From Bacteroidales bacterium UBA3764 (GTDB lineage: Bacteria > Bacteroidota > Bacteroidia > Bacteroidales > UBA932), in contig DFFY01000014.1 of the NCBI GenBank assembly GCA_002371115.1, positions 1 through 25,775 on the forward strand: a stretch of DNA of 25,775 nt, in the 5' to 3' direction. A program made the translations under genes and the position numbers. Position 1 is the stretch's first letter. Each line of letters starts with the position of its first letter. Below are positions 23,535 through 25,775 of the stretch, one piece after another. The notes under the pieces are model-generated. The model saw only the letters and a program-made list of their open reading frames with translations. It ran no database searches and was not told the origin of the DNA.

Positions 23535-25310
23535 ATGCCCTATAAATTACAAGAGCTGAATGAGATGAGCGAGGAGCAACTCAGAGTCCTCGGTGAATCT
23601 CTGAATATCAAAGGAGCCAAGAAAATGGACCTGCATACGCTTGGGTTCGCCATTTTGGATGCACAGGCCACCATCGCTTCCCAGAATCCTACGGAGGAAC
23701 AACCCAAGCAGAAAAAACGCGGACGCCCGCGCAAGGCGGACAAACTTGCTGCAGAAAAACCTGCCGTGGAAAAACCTGTCGTGGAAAAGCCGGCAGAAGC
23801 CAAGCCTGCCGCTGTGGAAGAAAAGCCAGCAGCAGAAGAAAAACCGGCGCCCAAAAAGCGCGGCCGTAAACCCAAGGCTGCTGCCGTAGCGGAAAACACT
23901 GTCACAGAAACTGCTCCGGCAGAGAAAAAGAAGGAGGAAAAGAAGCCGGAAGAAAACAAAGAACAGCCTGCTGTAGATGGTAAGCAATTCATCCACAGTC
24001 TCTTTGACGATTTGAAGGACGACGAAGCCCAGAAAGAAGAAGAGCCCAAGGTGGAAGGCAAACGACATCGGGACGGGAAGCAAAGGAACAATGGCCAGCC
24101 GCAACAGCCGCAGGTGCAGTCACAAGCGCAGCCTCAGCAGCAACCGCAGGTGCAGAAGCCGCAACGCATTGAATTTGAAGGCTCAGTAGAGGCCACCGGC
24201 GTACTGGAAATTATGCCGGACGGCTACGGTTTCCTGCGCAGCTCGGACTACAATTACCTCAATTCGCCGGACGATATTTACGTTTCCCAGCAGCAAATCA
24301 AGCAGAATGCCCTCAAGAACGGAGACACCGTCACCGGAGAAATCCGTCCTCCCAAAGAAGGCGACAAATACTTCCCGCTGGTAAAAATCAAGTTTATCAA
24401 CGGCCGTACACCGGAGTTTGTGCGGGACCGCGTTCCGTTCGACTTCCTTACTCCCCTGTTCCCTACGGAGAAATTCAATCTCCTGGGGCATGGGCACGAG
24501 AAAGACCAGAGCATCCGCATCGTGGACATGTTCACGCCTATCGGCAAGGGACAGCGCGGCCTCATTGTTGCGCAGCCCAAAACCGGTAAAACCATGCTGC
24601 TCAAGGCCATCGCCAACGCCATCGCAGACAACCATCCGGAGGTGTATGAAATTGTTCTCCTCATTGACGAGCGTCCGGAAGAAGTGACGGACATGCAGCG
24701 CTCCGTGAAGGCGGAAGTAGTGGCATCGACCTTCGATGAACCGGCCGAAAGGCACGTCAAGGTGGCCAACATGATTCTGGACAAGGCCCGCCGCCTGGTG
24801 GAATGTGGCCATGACGTAGTTATCCTGCTGGATTCCATCACCCGCCTGGCTCGTGCGTACAACACCGTGCAGCCGGCTTCCGGCAAGGTGCTCACCGGTG
24901 GTGTGGATGCCAACGCCCTGCAAAAGCCCAAGCGCTTCTTCGGTGCGGCGCGTAACATTGAGAACGGCGGTTCGCTCACCATCCTGGCCACGGCCCTGAC
25001 GGAAACCGGTTCCAAAATGGACGACGTCATCTTCGAGGAATTCAAGGGAACCGGCAACATGGAGCTCCAGCTGGACCGTAACCTGGCCAACAAGCGCATC
25101 TTCCCGGCCGTGAACCTGGTACTTTCCTCCACCCGTCGGGACGATTTGCTGTACGACGCCTACACCAACAACCGTATCTGGATCCTGCGTAAGCTTTTGG
25201 CCGATATGAACCCTGTAGAGGCCATGACCTGGATGCAGCAGCACATGGATGAATTCAAGACCAACAAGGACCTCATAGACAATATGTCCAAGTTCGGCCG
25301 TTACGATTAA
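23535..25310 (+). CDS. rho: Transcription termination factor Rho with large disordered insert
   Basis: Rho is a hexameric RNA helicase that ends transcription. The protein has 591 residues against about 420 in Escherichia coli. Residues 1-48 are the Rho_N helical domain (LQELNEMSEEQLRVLGESLN). Residues about 51-213 are a disordered insert rich in Lys, Pro, Glu, Ala and Gln, with two AT-hook-like patches (KKRGRPRKA, 60-68; KKRGRKPKA, 107-115). The RNA-binding cold-shock fold follows (ATGVLEIMPDGYGFLRSSD). The ATPase has Walker A AQPKTGKT (346-353), Walker B VVILLDSITRLARAYN (428-443) and the R-loop ETGSKMDDVIFEEFKGTGNM. I chose the ATG at 23535; the frame is open back into lptD, but Rho_N and the promoter fix the start here. 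Large Rho inserts are known in Bacteroides and have been tied to condensate formation. Confidence 0.97.
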   Translation: MPYKLQELNEMSEEQLRVLGESLNIKGAKKMDLHTLGFAILDAQATIASQNPTEEQPKQKKRGRPRKADKLAAEKPAVEKPVVEKPAEAKPAAVEEKPAAEEKPAPKKRGRKPKAAAVAENTVTETAPAEKKKEEKKPEENKEQPAVDGKQFIHSLFDDLKDDEAQKEEEPKVEGKRHRDGKQRNNGQPQQPQVQSQAQPQQQPQVQKPQRIEFEGSVEATGVLEIMPDGYGFLRSSDYNYLNSPDDIYVSQQQIKQNALKNGDTVTGEIRPPKEGDKYFPLVKIKFINGRTPEFVRDRVPFDFLTPLFPTEKFNLLGHGHEKDQSIRIVDMFTPIGKGQRGLIVAQPKTGKTMLLKAIANAIADNHPEVYEIVLLIDERPEEVTDMQRSVKAEVVASTFDEPAERHVKVANMILDKARRLVECGHDVVILLDSITRLARAYNTVQPASGKVLTGGVDANALQKPKRFFGAARNIENGGSLTILATALTETGSKMDDVIFEEFKGTGNMELQLDRNLANKRIFPAVNLVLSSTRRDDLLYDAYTNNRIWILRKLLADMNPVEAMTWMQQHMDEFKTNKDLIDNMSKFGRYD

Positions 25311-25335
25311 TGTCATTCCCGGCTTGACCGGGAAT
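25311..25335. repeat. Hairpin repeat after rho
   Basis: ATTCCCGG (25315-25322) and CCGGGAAT (25328-25335) pair perfectly around CTTGA, preceded by TGTC. It directly follows the rho stop and could act as a weak terminator or 3' stabiliser, but no U-run follows. Its TGTCATTC start resembles the neighbouring repeat family. Confidence 0.65.
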
Positions 25336-25404
25336 ATTGTCATTCTGAACACTCCCTTGTCATTCTGAACACTCCCTTGTCATTCTGAACGAAGTGAAGA
25401 ATCT
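25336..25404 (+). repeat. Tandem dispersed-repeat array between rho and mnmE
   Basis: CATTCTGAACACTCCCTTGT is repeated exactly at 25341-25360 and 25361-25380, then CATTCTGAAC starts a third copy that continues GAAGTGAAGAATCTC (to about 25404). The last copy is a full repeat of the type in ispG and ligA; the first two look like its left half alone. The mnmE start GTG (25394) lies in it. Confidence 0.85.
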
Positions 25405-25775
25405 CTATCTGGACACCATCGTTGCTCCGGCCACCACCCCTGGGACCGGAGCAATTTCCATTGTACGCCTCAGCGGTCCGGATTGCTTTCGGATAGTTGA
25501 TGCAGTAGTTCAATTGGCGCGAGGAACCGTTTCTGATGCAGGTGCTTACACTATTCATTTCGGTAAGGTATATGTCATACCGATCGGCTCCCCTGTCATC
25601 CCGAGCGAAGTCGAGGGAACTCCTGCCTTGCTGGACGAGGTCCTTGTCTCCGTATTCCGTGCGCCGCACAGTTACACCGGCGAGGATGCCGTGGAAATCT
25701 CCACGCACGCCTCTTCGTACATTGTGCAGGAACTTATCGGCCTGCTGCTAAAGGCGGGAGCGCGTTTTGCGGAGC
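25394..25775 (+). CDS. mnmE: tRNA modification GTPase MnmE (3' end outside window)
   Basis: MnmE (TrmE), with MnmG, modifies uridine 34 of certain tRNAs. Only the first 127 codons are present, covering the N-terminal folate-binding domain: DTIVAPATTPGTGAISIVRL at 7-26 and VFRAPHSYTGEDAVEISTHA at 88-107. The best start is GTG at 25394, giving [M]KNLYLDTIVAP, the usual family start; this codon lies in the dispersed repeat. No Shine-Dalgarno is visible, which is common in Bacteroidota. Residues about 60-78 (VYVIPIGSPVIPSEVEGTPA) come from a second repeat copy placed in the loop before LLDEVLVSVF, where relatives have a short turn. No independent promoter is seen, so transcription may come through from rho. 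Confidence 0.9.
   Translation, partial: MKNLYLDTIVAPATTPGTGAISIVRLSGPDCFRIVDAVVQLARGTVSDAGAYTIHFGKVYVIPIGSPVIPSEVEGTPALLDEVLVSVFRAPHSYTGEDAVEISTHASSYIVQELIGLLLKAGARFAE
25571..25624 (+). repeat. Dispersed repeat copy inside mnmE
   Basis: A partial copy TATGTCATACCGATCGG (25571-25587) is followed by a fuller one, GTCATCCCGAGCGAAGTCGA, starting at 25595 and continuing GGGAACTCC. The second copy is read in the same frame as in ispG (V-I-P-S-E). It lies in a surface loop of the N-terminal domain. Confidence 0.85.

Overview
The window comes from a member of the Bacteroidota, most likely Bacteroidales. Several promoters match the Bacteroidota pattern TTTG-N19/20-TAnnTTTG. Rho carries a large disordered insert, IspG keeps the three-domain-type flanking sequence, and the outer-membrane proteins (an LptD-like protein and a Big_5-type lipoprotein) are of Bacteroidota style. 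Apart from the first 3 kb, this is a housekeeping region. GC looks to be in the mid-50s by eye.

Layout. 1-3080 is a loose accessory stretch on the minus strand: a GNAT acetyltransferase cut by the window edge, a secreted hypothetical protein with a probable C-terminal frameshift, an iron-sulfur-type flavodoxin-family reductase, and a membrane protein lacking its N-terminus behind a strong promoter and a paired inverted repeat. 3082-11465 is a plus-strand run: ligA, a bifunctional-type RelA/SpoT homologue, an Ig-like lipoprotein, an outer-membrane beta-barrel candidate and ispG; the last four are joined by ATGA overlaps. 11481-17460 is a minus-strand operon read pepD, rpe, rsfS, ftsH, cdsA, psd, ending at a hairpin shared with convergent ispG. 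dnaA (17576-19003) has its own terminator and an AT-rich upstream region. A murein amidase and the LptD homologue diverge from an 84-bp intergenic region with a promoter on each strand. rho follows under its own promoter, then mnmE, which runs off the end.

How the genes work together. ftsH, cdsA and psd join membrane-protein quality control to phosphatidylethanolamine synthesis. amiC, lptD, the lipoprotein and the barrel serve the envelope. ligA, dnaA, rho, mnmE, rsfS and the RSH protein serve replication, transcription termination, tRNA modification and starvation control.

The most striking structure is a short dispersed repeat, core GTCATnCyGArCGAAG. It lies inside three core genes without breaking them: the C-terminal tail of ligA (tandem, antisense), a loop of ispG and a loop in the N-terminal domain of mnmE. 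It also fills the rho-mnmE gap, where it supplies the apparent mnmE start codon. One copy reads open in five of six frames, so it can enter genes and become protein. The ispG copy sits where the family's extra A* domain appears to have been lost.
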